Shown here in pieces: positions 31,201 to 39,591 of a stretch of DNA of 64,000 nt. Position numbers and translations under genes: made by a program. Within the stretch, counting starts at the first letter, position 1; each line of letters begins with the position of its first letter. The DNA lies in the NCBI RefSeq assembly GCF_013359775.1, contig NZ_JABMCI010000054.1, positions 1-64,000 of the forward strand, read 5' to 3'. The DNA comes from Cellulomonas humilata. Its GTDB lineage: Bacteria; Actinomycetota; Actinomycetes; Actinomycetales; Cellulomonadaceae. The notes under the pieces are model-generated. The model was not told the DNA's origin, did no database searches, and saw only the letters and a list, made by a program, of their open reading frames with translations.

Positions 31201-31387
31201 CCACCTGGGCGTTGTAGCGCCCGAGCTGGAGCTTGCTCGTCGCGGTGAGCCAGACGCCGCCGTCGTTGAGGTCCAGGCGGGCCAGCGGGAAGCCCTGGTC
31301 GAGCAGTGCCAGCACGAGGACGAGGACAGGGACGGTGACGACCGCGGCCGCCGTCGTCGCCCGCCCGCGCAGCGATCCCCACGTCAC
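25253..31387 (-). CDS. giant Ig-like/fibronectin type III surface protein
   Basis: 2044 aa. A short cytoplasmic end and one transmembrane helix (about residues 12-32) anchor a very long extracytoplasmic chain. Residues ~35-345 look like a beta-propeller (short strands with repeating DG and VD turns). An acidic linker (EEQPDEAQEETETSD) follows, then about ten Ig/cadherin-like repeats, each recognisable by DPDGD or PVIDND segments, and finally six Fn3 domains (from about residue 1460), recognised by repeating P-A-P starts and W-x-P strands such as VVLSWDAPDNRG and VRATWTAPVS. GTG 31387 overlaps the kinase stop (GTGA). In bifidobacteria the equivalent Fn3 gene follows a Ser/Thr kinase and precedes AAA and DUF58 genes. 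Ligand unknown. Confidence 0.9.
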   Translation of the reverse strand: MTWGSLRGRATTAAAVVTVPVLVLVLALLDQGFPLARLDLNDGGVWLTATSKLQLGRYNAQVEELNGGLAASGSTFDVLQDAGDVLLVEPGSIAVVDPASVTLTTQVAVTGATVSMAAGVVAVVDADGNVFVRPISGLDSLRVATDTPDVELGEGGAVVVARSGAVLAVAPEDGAVTRIDLVDGVPRATPLGELGAGPVDGLSAVGDEPVVLSGSTVRTLGGSTELDGDELTLQLAGPQSSRALVASRTALLEVPLGGGDAVVHETAGSGAPAAPVQVGRCAHGAWASPVGSYVQLCDDEQAEVSSLDGMSSADVLAFRVNRQVVVLNDTLRGRLWMPLQDTDLRVPDWTQVEPEEQPDEAQEETETSDTTQDLVTECSAETAPPTAADDEFGVRPGRTTILPVIDNDSSADCGILVVSEFDPLPAEFGRIEAIHGGRALQVAVAAGATGSAQVTYTITDGRGTNAPSTASVLLTVHDGATDSPPVQVRTGALEVEQGGQSEHQSLADFTDPDGDDLVLVGATSDPTSGSVRFRQDGSVTFKADGTQLGRTTVTLLVSDGTSTTEGRLDVDVRAAGSLAPQIDPVHAVTYVDQPVTLRPLDAVRSSSAEPARLAGVDDVVGATITSDLQGGTFTFSAARPGSYYVPFLVSAPPQQASGLARIDVRAWPETPEPPVAVRDQAFLPAGGEVTIDPLENDSDPAGKVLVLQSVEVPDGSGLRVAILEHQLVQIRSDRTLDGPVALRYTVSNGQDTATGEIVVHPVAPSTISQPPVVPNVEVSVRTGGVVTIPVLEDAYDPDGDRLTLLTELAEPLGEGQGLLFVSGDVLRYQAPDTALTAYATFAVQDATGNVTAATVTVRVHESDASTKAPPRPVDLVARVFEGDTVRIPVPLVGIDPDGDGVTLLGQATAPARGRITATGPDWLEYSALPGELGTDEFTYAVEDWVGQRAVATVRVGISPRPTGAAPVVARDDAVTVRPGQRVEVRVLANDVDSSGGELSLERDLEPADTGAEVQGRRIVVQAPDAPTVLQIAYTATNERGGRDTAVLTVTVDGDAPVLPPIARDVVVPALDTLGRTEVSVDVLAVAQNPSGPLSDLAVSVPGSQADVARVTGRGNVVVTLVDHAQTLPYLLTNTTAPAGTATSYAFITVPALGFFPPTPRPKAPELRVASGETLVIPLGEQVQVAPGREASIADPLGVTAVRSDQSNPVQDATTLQFTSAPGYAGPASITVPVTDSSGPGDTSARTSVITLQITVYAVDDHPPTFAPSVIDVAPGEAAVAVDLRAFTTGPEGASPTDGRYSYTLTSAVPVGFTGGITNGILSIAADETTQKGTTERLPVRIGYGRTGSFEQTIDVRVIASTRPTIRLLPYTIEDGVEGRQSTVNVLEGAFNPFPDSPMTVLGATVETPGAGTAVASSSTVSVRPADGFIGQMVTRFRVRDVTGDPDREVEGRIVVVVRGKPATPTAPRVGEMRDRTVVLSWDAPDNRGAVITGYRVVASPGNIVRQCASTTCTIDNLTNDVEYTFTVAAQNAVDWSEPSPPSATARPDAVPDAPAAPSLEFGDGSVRATWTAPVSAGSPVSSYTLEISPAPPAGPASVTSASTTYTFGGLKNGTAYSVRVRAHNRAPDPSGWSPSSQAMVPARAPEAPEVTATPTDSNTGRLVVVGWSVPADNGDAVAEYEVTVAGPNGVVEKVPAGQQQYTFTNARTKSPYTVSVRARNKAGWGDPGTTTTSTYGLPGAPTDLDATSRNGEGSVDLSWSGADGNGTDITGYVVTVSDGRVLPTGPQTSLRVDGLVGGTAYTFRVQSVNRAGTSPDSSPTVQATATTPPGPVQGLSQQATVDSNGRPTRVTASWAAPSSSGGGTLTRYDYRFTLDGNPVSPNGTPAAQDGSERGWRSTSGTQADFTGVPNLTLFRSSFTLSVEVRAVATSGTGPGAVHPTQTYTRVTEPGVPRNVQFDAAAPGATSATVRWTRPAQDGGTAALTYEFQVDGDDTWVPAGTATTASIPVDTSGGAVTIVVDVRAVSTYGEPGASAPASITVQPAP

Positions 31388-32949
31388 GGCGCGCACCCCT
31401 GAGCCGGATCGGCAGAGACCCGGCGGTCCGCGCGCACGATCGCCACCTCGACGCAGACCTGTCCCGCCGCCGCGTCGGCCGGCACGGTCGCGCTGGCGAC
31501 ATCGACCACGGCGAGGACCGGCTCCCCCGTCGCCGGCAGGACGCCCCACAGGTACTGGTCGCCGTCCTGGGGGTCGGGGTTCTCCCACGTGAACACCACG
31601 GAGCCGTCCGCCTGGCGGACGCCCTCCAGCCCGGCCGGGGCCGGCACGACGTCCTGGATCCGGGTGGGGTCGTCGCCCTGCGTGAACTCCGACGTGGCCG
31701 AGGGTCCGTCGTCCGGCGCCCCCCGCAGCGCCGCCGCACCGATCGCGACGACGGCCGCGAGCACGACGACGCCCGAGACGATCCCCGCCGCGAGGCGCGC
31801 CCGTCCGCGCTGCTCGGTGACGACCGGCTCGACCGCCTCGAGTGGGGCGGGCGCGACGAACACCGGTCCTGCCGGACGCACGGGTCCCACCCGCACCGGC
31901 GCCAGCTCGGGGGCGACCGACGTCACGCCACGCATCCGCGTCGGCTCGTCCGCGCCTGGCGGCGGCACGGCGGTGGCCTCCGGGGCCACGCTGACGATCG
32001 AGCGGAGCCGCGTCGCGTCCTCGCGGCCGCCGTCGGGAGACTCCAGCGGCAGGCCGCGGTCCTGGCCGCTGTCGGACTCGTCGGTCAGGTCCAGCGGGGT
32101 GATCGGGAGGCGCAGGTCGGCCTCGACCTGCTGGAGCGCGCGCGCCACGGCCGCGGCAGACGCGAACCGGCGCGCCGGGTGCTTGGCCATCGCGCGCTCG
32201 AGCACGTCCTGGAGACCCCACGGCACGTCGTCGCGGCCGGTCGGGGGAAGCGGCGACCGCTCGATCCGGGAGACCAGCTGCTGCGCGGTGTTCTGCCCGC
32301 CGGCGACCTCGAACGGCGTCCGGCCGGCGAGGAGCGAGTAGATCGTCGCCGCCAGCGAGTACACGTCCGAGCGCTCGTCGCCGGTCGGGTGCTCGCCGAG
32401 CAGCTCCGGGGGCGACCACGGGATCGACATGCCGACCGTGGCGCCGCCACCGTGACCGGTCGTCGCGGCGATACCGAAGTCGGTCAGCGCCGGCCACCCG
32501 AAGTCGGTGGTCAGCACGTTCGCGGGCTTGATGTCGCGGTGCAGGATCCCGGCGCGGTGCGCGGTCTCGACCGCCGACGCCAGCCGGATGCCGATCCGCA
32601 GCGCCTCGGCCACCGAGATCCGCTCCTGCCGGTACCGCTCGGCCAGACCGGGTCGCGAGCAGTACTCCATGACCAGGAACGGGCGGCCGTCCGCGGCGAT
32701 GGCCGCGTGGTAGATGGTGACGATCGAGGGGTGGTGCGACAGCTGGGCCATGAGGTTGGCCTCCTGCTGGAACCGCGTGCGCACCTCGTCGTCCAGGCTG
32801 CCGGCCAGCAGCACCTTGACCGCCACCTCACGCCGCGGGAGCTCCTGCTGGTACAGGAAGACGTCCGCGAAGCCGCCCAGGCCGAGGACCCGGAGGTACT
32901 CGTAGCCCGGCAGGCGAGGCGGCGTCGATGCTTCGCGGCGTGCGGTCAC
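31384..32949 (-). CDS. transmembrane Ser/Thr protein kinase
   Basis: 521 aa. Kinase domain about residues 15-275 with GLGGFADVF (P-loop), VAVKVLL (catalytic Lys), HRDIKPANVL (catalytic loop), DFGIAA and an SIPWSPPELL activation end. A ~110-residue linker with Thr-Arg motifs (EPTRMRGVTS), which may be phosphorylated, leads to a transmembrane helix (about 383-405). The extracytoplasmic ~115 residues are not PASTA repeats but resemble one Fn3-like fold (PAGLEGVRQADGSVVFTWENP). It stands between the FHA/PP2C genes and the Fn3 gene with 4-bp overlaps on both sides, so all should be produced together. Its targets probably include the FHA proteins. Confidence 0.94.
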   Translation of the reverse strand: MTARREASTPPRLPGYEYLRVLGLGGFADVFLYQQELPRREVAVKVLLAGSLDDEVRTRFQQEANLMAQLSHHPSIVTIYHAAIAADGRPFLVMEYCSRPGLAERYRQERISVAEALRIGIRLASAVETAHRAGILHRDIKPANVLTTDFGWPALTDFGIAATTGHGGGATVGMSIPWSPPELLGEHPTGDERSDVYSLAATIYSLLAGRTPFEVAGGQNTAQQLVSRIERSPLPPTGRDDVPWGLQDVLERAMAKHPARRFASAAAVARALQQVEADLRLPITPLDLTDESDSGQDRGLPLESPDGGREDATRLRSIVSVAPEATAVPPPGADEPTRMRGVTSVAPELAPVRVGPVRPAGPVFVAPAPLEAVEPVVTEQRGRARLAAGIVSGVVVLAAVVAIGAAALRGAPDDGPSATSEFTQGDDPTRIQDVVPAPAGLEGVRQADGSVVFTWENPDPQDGDQYLWGVLPATGEPVLAVVDVASATVPADAAAGQVCVEVAIVRADRRVSADPAQGCAP

Positions 32950-34283
32950 GAACCCCGCTCCACCGAGAACGTCACCCCGTCACCGAGGTCGACGACCTCG
33001 TCGACGCCGACGACGCTGGGCTCGCCCGGGTGCAGGCGGCGCGCGCCCTCACCGGCGCGGGCGACGTGGACGCCGTTGGTCGAGTCCAGGTCGGTGACCA
33101 CGACGTGGTCGCCGTCCAGGCGGACCTCGGCGTGGGTGCGGGAGATGTCCTGCTGCGGGCTCGGCACGGTGATGAGACGCGGCAGCTCGCGGTTGGTCAC
33201 GCGGGCCACCTGGGGGGCGCGGCCGAGCAGCACGGCACGGTCGAGAGGGACGACCAGACCGGTGGACAGGACGAGCCGAGCCGCCACCGACGCCACCTCG
33301 GGCACCCGGAACGGGCCGGGCACCTCATCCGACGCCCAGGACGGGAGCTGGTCGCGGATCTCGGCGAGGTCGGTGGACAGGATGGTCAGGCCGTCGTGGT
33401 CGTCGAGCGACGCGGCGCCGACCGCCGCGGGCAGTGCCACGACGTCCGTCGGACTGGTGTGCACCGCAGGTGCCGGCGTGGAGAGGAACGACTCCGCCTC
33501 GGCGACGACGCCGGCCGGGTCAGGGCGCTCCTCGCCCTGCCTGGTCAAAGGCACGAGCTCGACCTGGGTCGGCTCGTCCCACACGACGGCGTCGATGATC
33601 TCGGTCACGGGCCCCTCGTCGTCGAGCGCGGTATCGGCCTCGTCGTCCTCGGCCGCCTGGTCGAGGTCGGGCACCTGCTCGGCGACGGGCTCGGCCACGG
33701 CCGGCTCCGGAACCACGGTCGGCTCGTCGGCCACGGGTACCTCGGTGTCGCCCTCGACGGCGGACTCCCCCACCGTCGGCTCGACCCGAGCTGCCTCCAC
33801 GACCGCCGCCGGCCCGGTCGCGGGGTGGGCCTCGCGGGCCACGACCTCGGTGCGGGCGGTCAGCCCTACGCGCACGCGCGAGGCGTGCACGACCCCGTCG
33901 GCCAGCGGCAGGCTGTCCGCGGCGGCCGGCGCCTCCTCCACCTGCACCACCACGTCGGCCACGCCCTCGAGCACGCGCTCGGTCCAGGTGCTCACCTCGC
34001 CCGAGCGCCACACGTCCTGGCGACCGCCCACCTCGACGACGACCTCGACGTCACCGCGCAGGGCGGCGTGGACGCGCTGCCCGTCGACGGACACCACCGC
34101 GAACGGCGGCAGTCCTCCGAAGCCGTCGCGCGCGAGGAGCGCCAGCGCGGCGAAGACGCCCTCGCCGGCGTCCTGCCACAGCGCGCGGACGGTCGACTCG
34201 GCTGCACCGGGTCCGAGCAGCGCCACGAAGCCGGGCCGGACGACGGCCGTCCAGGTGCCGGCGGTGTACTCGGGCACGCTCAT
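32946..34283 (-). CDS. FHA-domain protein
   Basis: 445 aa, no clear membrane segment. The N-terminal ~100 residues form an unidentified domain. A long, acidic, Val/Glu/Pro-rich stretch follows (about 120-260, e.g. VEGDTEVPVADEPTVVPEP), probably disordered. Residues ~340-430 hold a canonical FHA domain: LLGRAP, ISRTHAEVRLD and DLDSTNGVHV, the Arg, Ser and Asn of a phosphothreonine pocket. Placement between a PP2C phosphatase and a Ser/Thr kinase suggests it is a kinase substrate and adaptor. ATG 34283 overlaps the phosphatase stop. Confidence 0.9.
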   Translation of the reverse strand: MSVPEYTAGTWTAVVRPGFVALLGPGAAESTVRALWQDAGEGVFAALALLARDGFGGLPPFAVVSVDGQRVHAALRGDVEVVVEVGGRQDVWRSGEVSTWTERVLEGVADVVVQVEEAPAAADSLPLADGVVHASRVRVGLTARTEVVAREAHPATGPAAVVEAARVEPTVGESAVEGDTEVPVADEPTVVPEPAVAEPVAEQVPDLDQAAEDDEADTALDDEGPVTEIIDAVVWDEPTQVELVPLTRQGEERPDPAGVVAEAESFLSTPAPAVHTSPTDVVALPAAVGAASLDDHDGLTILSTDLAEIRDQLPSWASDEVPGPFRVPEVASVAARLVLSTGLVVPLDRAVLLGRAPQVARVTNRELPRLITVPSPQQDISRTHAEVRLDGDHVVVTDLDSTNGVHVARAGEGARRLHPGEPSVVGVDEVVDLGDGVTFSVERGS

Positions 34284-35200
34284 GACGGCATCTCCTCGTT
34301 CGGTGTGGCCTCGTTCGGTGTCGCCGCTCCCGGGGTGGGCGCCTCCGGGCGGACACGCGGGATCGGCTGGGTGGCGGTACGCGTCCGCCGCGGGACCGTG
34401 ACGCCGTTGAGCATCTCGTCCCAGACGTGCGTGCCCAGCTCCGCCCCGGTGCGGGGCACGGTGATGTGCACGTCGTCGTGGGCACCGGACGCGGTGGCGA
34501 CGTCGACGACGACGGCGCTGACGTTGTCCCGGGCGCCGTGCTCGAGCGCGAGCCTGACCAGCAGTGCCGCGGCGTCCTGGGGGTCGCCGGTCTCGGCGAG
34601 CACCCGCGCCAGGTCGTCGTCGCCGACCTCGCGGGTCAGACCGTCCGTGCAGATGAGGAGCCGGTCGTGCAGTCCGGCGGGCAGCAGCCAGTACTCGGGC
34701 TCGGGCGGGTCCCCGGTGCCGAGCGCGCGGGTCAGCACGTGCCGGTCCGGGTGCGTCTCGGCCTCGGTCTGATCGATCTCGCCCAGGTCCAGCAGCTCCT
34801 GGACCACCGAGTGGTCGACGCTCACCTGCTCCAGCTCGTCCCCCGAGTACAGGTACACGCGCGAGTCGCCGACGTTGAAGACCAGCCAGTACGAGCCGCC
34901 GTCGTGCTCGGTCACGGCGACGCCGGCGACGGTGGTGCCGCCCTGGCGTCCGCCGGTGAACTCGGTGCGGATCCGCGCGGCCGTCCGGTCGAAGCACGCG
35001 TGCACGTCGTCGGCGGTGGCCGCGGCCTGCCCGGCCAGCTGGGCGAACTCCTCGACCGCGATCCGGCTGGCCATGTCGCCGGCGTCGTGCCCGCCCATGC
35101 CGTCCGCGACGAGGAAGACCGGCGGGTAGGCGAGCAGGGCGTCCTCGTTGACCTCGCGGACGAGGCCACGGTCGGTCGCCGACCCCCACGACGTGCGCAC
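34280..35200 (-). CDS. PP2C-family Ser/Thr phosphatase
   Basis: 306 aa metal-dependent phosphatase. Signatures in order: RGLVREVNEDALL, FLVADGMGGHDAGDMAS with metal-binding Asp, VGDSRVYLY, LICTDGLTREV and GARDNVSAVVVD. A ~45-residue tail after the catalytic domain ends in a repeated EATPNEE segment. GTG 35200 is preceded by GGAGG. First gene of the leftward cluster; the 106 bases upstream are the presumed main promoter region. It likely reverses phosphorylation by the neighbouring kinase. Confidence 0.94.
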   Translation of the reverse strand: MRTSWGSATDRGLVREVNEDALLAYPPVFLVADGMGGHDAGDMASRIAVEEFAQLAGQAAATADDVHACFDRTAARIRTEFTGGRQGGTTVAGVAVTEHDGGSYWLVFNVGDSRVYLYSGDELEQVSVDHSVVQELLDLGEIDQTEAETHPDRHVLTRALGTGDPPEPEYWLLPAGLHDRLLICTDGLTREVGDDDLARVLAETGDPQDAAALLVRLALEHGARDNVSAVVVDVATASGAHDDVHITVPRTGAELGTHVWDEMLNGVTVPRRTRTATQPIPRVRPEAPTPGAATPNEATPNEEMPS

Positions 35201-35306
35201 GCGGCCTCCTGGTTCCCTCTGACGGCCCCGACGGGCGCCCGTTCAGTCATCGGCGCACATCGTGCCCCACCTGAGCGTCTGGTACACAACTTCGACCGAT
35301 TTGTGG

Positions 35307-36896
35307 CTAGATCCCGAGCTGGAAGACGCCCCAGTAGGCAAGGACGACGAGCAGCACGACCGAGCCGATGACTCCGCCCCACAGGGTCGCGGTCCGCACG
35401 ATGCCCGGCGACGGCTGCCCCCCGTCCGACCGGACCCGTCGGCAGCGCCTCAGCAGCAGGACCCCGACCACGACCACCGCGACGCCCAGCACGCGCACGG
35501 CCACCCAGCCGCCCTGCACGACGAGGTCGTTGCGCTCGTAGTCCAGCGCCAGCCGGGCGACCGCGACGATGTACCAGACCAGCGCCACCACGGTGAGGAT
35601 CGCACCGAAGCCGAGGGCGACCAGCGACGGGAGCACCCCGCGGGCGAACCGGGGTCCGGTGACGGTCACGGGCGTGCCGCGCTGCCGCCGCACGCGCTCC
35701 GTCGCCTCCTCGACCGCCCGGGCGACCAGGACGGCGAGCGGGCCGAGCACGATGAGCGCGACGGCGGCCAGGGCGAGGGCCAGGACGACGTCGCCGTCGC
35801 CGAGCCACCGCGGCTCGGGTACCGGGGCGGCGACGTACGTCTGCTCCGGCTGGGCCCCGGCGATGCGGGGAGCGGAGTCGCCGGTGCCGGGCAGGCCCAG
35901 GACCCAGCCCGACAGGTCCCGCAGGAACACCGTGTCGACGTCCCCGTGCACGCGGATGCCGTGGTTGGCGCCCTCGTAGTACCGCACGGTGACGTCACCG
36001 TTCCCGGCGATCGCCGTGTCCCGCAGGATCTGCTCGGCGCCCTGGATCGTGGGCATCGAGGCGTCGCCGGTGCCGTAGACGACGAAGACAGGCTGCGCCA
36101 TCTGCCGCTGGTACGGGGTGACGTCGAAGTCGGCGTACTCGAACCCGCCCCCGGGCAGCGACATGCCGACCGCCCGCGGGATCGCCCGGAAGACGCCGTG
36201 CGGCACGCCGGTGTTGCGCAGGTAGGAGTCCACCGCGAACGCGGCCTGCTCCCGCGGCGGCACCACCGGCGAGGACACCAGGACGACGAAGGCGATCGTC
36301 GGGTCCTGCGCGGCCATGATCGGGGCGATCCAGCCGCCCTCGCTCTCGGCGTAGATGCCGACGCCGTCGGGGTCGACACCCGGGAACGACTGGAGCGCCG
36401 CGACCGAGGCGCCGTAGTCCGCCGCCATCAGCACGTAGTCGCGGTGCCGCGTCGTGTAGGTGTCGAGCCGCTTGTTCGGCACCATCGCGACGATCCCCGA
36501 CGCGGCCAGCGCGTGCGCCTGCTCGAGGAACGCGGTGTCGTAGCGACCCGTGCCGGCGCCGTGCACGAACACGACGCCACGCTTGGGACCGTCCAGCCCG
36601 ACGGGTTCGCTGACCTGGGCGTCGACAGTGGCGCCGTCCAGCTGCACGGTCACCACGGAGGTGCGCACCGGGTACGTCTGCACCGGCGCCGCGTCGCCGA
36701 TCGCCGTCGACGTCGTCGCGACGGTCAGGGGGTCGGCCAGCGGGACCGGGTCCCACTGCGGTCCCATCACGGCACCCAGGATCGCCAGGGCCACGATCCC
36801 CAGCGCGGCGCTCGCCAGCAGGCGGTACGACCCGCCGAGACGGCGGCCCACCACCGTGTGCACGCGCGGCTCAGTGCGCTCCTCCGAGCTCAGCAT
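35307..36896 (-). CDS. alpha/beta hydrolase fused to a C-terminal four-helix membrane domain
   Basis: 529 aa. One N-terminal transmembrane helix (about residues 25-45) leads to an extracytoplasmic alpha/beta hydrolase with GVVFVHGAGTG (oxyanion-type HG), the nucleophile elbow YAESEGG (Ser) and NHGIRVHGD (catalytic His). Four further transmembrane helices follow (about residues 355-530). The substrate is unknown; dienelactone hydrolase/acyl-peptidase-like. ATG 36896 starts 2 bases after the era stop, so it is probably co-transcribed with the housekeeping operon. The membrane-domain fusion is unusual for this hydrolase type. Confidence 0.85.
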   Translation of the reverse strand: MLSSEERTEPRVHTVVGRRLGGSYRLLASAALGIVALAILGAVMGPQWDPVPLADPLTVATTSTAIGDAAPVQTYPVRTSVVTVQLDGATVDAQVSEPVGLDGPKRGVVFVHGAGTGRYDTAFLEQAHALAASGIVAMVPNKRLDTYTTRHRDYVLMAADYGASVAALQSFPGVDPDGVGIYAESEGGWIAPIMAAQDPTIAFVVLVSSPVVPPREQAAFAVDSYLRNTGVPHGVFRAIPRAVGMSLPGGGFEYADFDVTPYQRQMAQPVFVVYGTGDASMPTIQGAEQILRDTAIAGNGDVTVRYYEGANHGIRVHGDVDTVFLRDLSGWVLGLPGTGDSAPRIAGAQPEQTYVAAPVPEPRWLGDGDVVLALALAAVALIVLGPLAVLVARAVEEATERVRRQRGTPVTVTGPRFARGVLPSLVALGFGAILTVVALVWYIVAVARLALDYERNDLVVQGGWVAVRVLGVAVVVVGVLLLRRCRRVRSDGGQPSPGIVRTATLWGGVIGSVVLLVVLAYWGVFQLGI

Positions 36897-36898
36897 GC

Positions 36899-37828
36899 TC
36901 AGAAGCCCAGCTTGCCGAGCTGCTTGGGGTCGCGCTGCCAGTCCTTGGCCACCTTGACGTGCAGGTCCAGGTACACCCGGGCGCCGAGCAGGGCCTCGAT
37001 CCCGCGGCGCGCCTGGCTGCCGACGTCGCGCAGCCGCGCCCCGCCCTTGCCGATGATGATGGCCTTCTGGCTGTCCCGCTCCACGAACAGGTGCACGCGC
37101 ACGTCCAGCATCGGCACGCCGTTCGCGGCCGGCTCGGCGCGCGCCACGATCTCGTCGACGACCACCGCGAGCGAGTGCGGCAGCTCGTCCCGGACCCCCT
37201 CGAGCGCGGCCTCCCGGACCAGCTCCGCGACCATGACTGCCTCGGGCTCGTCGGTCAGCTCGCCCTCCGCGTACAGCGGGGTGCCCTCCGGCAGGTGCCC
37301 GATCAGCACGTTCTCCAGCACGTCCACGTTGTAGCCCGAGGTCGCCGAGACGGGCACGATGTCGGCCCACTCCCCCAGCCCCTGCACGGCCATCAGGTGC
37401 TCGGCCAGCTTCCCCTTGCCGACGAGGTCCGCCTTGGTGACCACGGCGATCACGGGCGTCCCGCGGCCGTCGCGGGCCAGCTCGCTCATCTGCTCGGCGA
37501 TGAACCGGTCCCCCGGCCCCACCCGCTGGTCGGCGGGCAGGCAGAACCCGACCACGTCGACCTCGGTGAGCGTGTCCTTGACCAGGGCGTTCAGCCGCTC
37601 GCCCAGGAGCGTGCGCGGCCGGTGCAGGCCGGGGGTGTCGACCAGGATCAGCTGCGCGTCGGGCCGGTGCACGATGCCGCGGACGGTGTGCCGCGTGGTC
37701 TGCGGTCGCCCGGACGTGATGGCGACCTTCTGCCCGACCAGTGCGTTGGTCAGCGTCGACTTGCCGGCGTTGGGCCGCCCGACGAAGCAGGCGAACCCTG
37801 ACCGGAACGTGTGGGAGGTGGTCGTCAT
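36899..37828 (-). CDS. era: GTPase Era
   Basis: 309-aa ribosome-assembly GTPase that binds 16S rRNA near its 3' end. G1 is [10 protein letters not shown]2 includes [10 protein letters not shown]3 is DTPGLHRP, and G4 occurs as TKADLV. The C-terminal KH domain has [26 protein letters not shown] and [16 protein letters not shown] 37828 overlaps the stop of the CNNM/CBS gene (ATGA). Part of the conserved phoH-ybeY-CNNM-era order. Confidence 0.96.
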   Translation of the reverse strand: MTTTSHTFRSGFACFVGRPNAGKSTLTNALVGQKVAITSGRPQTTRHTVRGIVHRPDAQLILVDTPGLHRPRTLLGERLNALVKDTLTEVDVVGFCLPADQRVGPGDRFIAEQMSELARDGRGTPVIAVVTKADLVGKGKLAEHLMAVQGLGEWADIVPVSATSGYNVDVLENVLIGHLPEGTPLYAEGELTDEPEAVMVAELVREAALEGVRDELPHSLAVVVDEIVARAEPAANGVPMLDVRVHLFVERDSQKAIIIGKGGARLRDVGSQARRGIEALLGARVYLDLHVKVAKDWQRDPKQLGKLGF

Positions 37829-39135
37829 CGGGAGGCTCCGTGGGTGGTGTCGTTCGAGGCGGGGGTGTCGGCGTCGACCATGCTGACCAGGACGGTAGCG
37901 AGGCGACGACGCCGGCCCTCGACCCGCTCGGCGACGAGGTGCAGTCCGTGGATGTCGCCGGCGGAGCCGGGCAGCGGCACCTTGCCGAGCGCCTTGGCCA
38001 GCAGCCCGCCCGCGGTGTCGACGTCCTCGTCGTCCACCTCCAGGCCGAACAGCTCGCCCAGCTCGTCCCTGCCGAGCCGGGCGGGGACGCGGAACACCCC
38101 GTCGCCCAGGTCCTCGACGACGGGTGCCGTGGGGTCGTGCTCGTCGGTCAGCTCGCCGACGATCTCCTCGAGGGCGTCCTCGATGGTGACCAGGCCGGCG
38201 ATGCCGCCGTACTCGTCGACCACCATCGCCATGTGCGAGGTCCCGTCCTGGAGCTCGCGCAGCAGCTCGTCGACCGGCTTCGACTCGGGCACGAAGACCG
38301 CCGGGCGCGCAAGGGACGAGGCCGGGGCGTTCAGCATCGCCTCCTGCTCGCGCCGGTCCGACCCGCCCGCGGGTCCGATCGGCAGGCGGCCGACGACGTC
38401 CTTGAGGTAGAGCACGCCGCGCAGGTCGTCCACGGAGTCGCCCACCAGGGGAACGCGCGAGTAGCCGGAGCGCAGCAGGAGCGCGAGGGCCTTGCGCAGC
38501 GGTGTGTCCTCGGAGGCCGTCACCATGTCCGTCCGGGGCACCATGACCTCGCGGGTGAGCGTGTCTCCGAGCTCCAGCACCGAGCGGAACATCTCCCGCT
38601 CCTCGTCCTCGATCACGTCCGACTCGCTCACGCGCTGCACCATGTCCCGCAGCTCGTCCTCGTCCTCCTCGGCGGACCCGGCGGCGGGGCGACCGACCGC
38701 ACCGAGCCGACCGGCCACCGCGGTCACCGCCACCAGGATGCGCGACAGCGAGGTGAGCGCGGTGACCGGGTGCCGGCGGCCGAACGTGCGCGGGCTGGCT
38801 CGGACCAGCAGGAACGCGATGACGCCGGAGACCGCGACGGTCACCAGCAGGACGGCCCACCACGCGAGACCCGCCGACGCGACGACCAGCGTGAGGCAGA
38901 CGGTCGCGGTCATCTCGGCCACCAGGCGGACGAACGCCGCCGCGGAGGCCACCCGCGCGGGGTGCTCGGCCAGGGCGCGCACCCGGTGGGCGGCGGGGTG
39001 CCGGTCTGCCAGGAGCTCGGTCACGGCGGCGCGCGAGATGCGCATCACGGCCACCTCGCCCGCGGACAGCACGGCCGCGCTCACGATGCCCAGCACCGCG
39101 ACGAGGATCAGGAGAGCGACGGGGATGTCCGTCAT
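37825..39135 (-). CDS. CNNM/CBS-domain membrane protein (hemolysin C/CorC family)
   Basis: 436 aa. CNNM transmembrane domain with about four helices in the first ~150 residues ([19 protein letters not shown], then others), two cytoplasmic CBS domains (about 215-335, e.g. [16 protein letters not shown]) and a C-terminal CorC/HlyC domain ([20 protein letters not shown]). Such proteins are implicated in magnesium or cobalt homeostasis; the direction of transport is unproven. It overlaps ybeY upstream and era downstream by 4 bases each. Confidence 0.93.
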   Translation of the reverse strand: MTDIPVALLILVAVLGIVSAAVLSAGEVAVMRISRAAVTELLADRHPAAHRVRALAEHPARVASAAAFVRLVAEMTATVCLTLVVASAGLAWWAVLLVTVAVSGVIAFLLVRASPRTFGRRHPVTALTSLSRILVAVTAVAGRLGAVGRPAAGSAEEDEDELRDMVQRVSESDVIEDEEREMFRSVLELGDTLTREVMVPRTDMVTASEDTPLRKALALLLRSGYSRVPLVGDSVDDLRGVLYLKDVVGRLPIGPAGGSDRREQEAMLNAPASSLARPAVFVPESKPVDELLRELQDGTSHMAMVVDEYGGIAGLVTIEDALEEIVGELTDEHDPTAPVVEDLGDGVFRVPARLGRDELGELFGLEVDDEDVDTAGGLLAKALGKVPLPGSAGDIHGLHLVAERVEGRRRRLATVLVSMVDADTPASNDTTHGASR

Positions 39136-39584
39136 CGGGACGCCAGGAACGTCAGCAGCAGCCGACGCTGGAGGGCGAACATCTCCTTCTCCTCCTCCGG
39201 CTCCGCGTGGTCGTAGCCGAGCAGGTGCAGGATCCCGTGCGTGGTCAGGAGCAGCAGCTCCTCCGCCGTCGAGTGGCCCGCCGTGCGCGCCTGCTGTGCT
39301 GCGACCTCGGGGCAGAGCACCACGTCACCCAGCAGTCCGGCGGGGGTCGGGTCACCCTCGCGCCCCGGCCGCAGCTCGTCCATGGGGAACGAGAGCACGT
39401 CCGTGGGGCCGGGCTCGTCCATCCACTTGACGTGCAGGTCCGTCATCACGTCGGTCCCGACCAGCAGGATCGACACGTCGGTCTGCGGGTGCACGTGCAT
39501 CTCGTCGAGCACGTAGCGGGCGAGCGCGGCGAACTCCGCCTCGTCGACCTCGTACCCGGACTCGTTGTTGACCTCGACGCTCAC
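39132..39584 (-). CDS. ybeY: endoribonuclease YbeY
   Basis: 150-aa zinc-dependent RNase that matures the 16S rRNA 3' end and helps ribosome quality control. The metal site is [11 protein letters not shown] (H-x3-H-x5-H). GTG 39584 lies 7 bases after the phoH stop. The [10 protein letters not shown] segment is also diagnostic. Confidence 0.96.
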   Translation of the reverse strand: MSVEVNNESGYEVDEAEFAALARYVLDEMHVHPQTDVSILLVGTDVMTDLHVKWMDEPGPTDVLSFPMDELRPGREGDPTPAGLLGDVVLCPEVAAQQARTAGHSTAEELLLLTTHGILHLLGYDHAEPEEEKEMFALQRRLLLTFLASR

Positions 39585-39591
39585 GGCCGCC

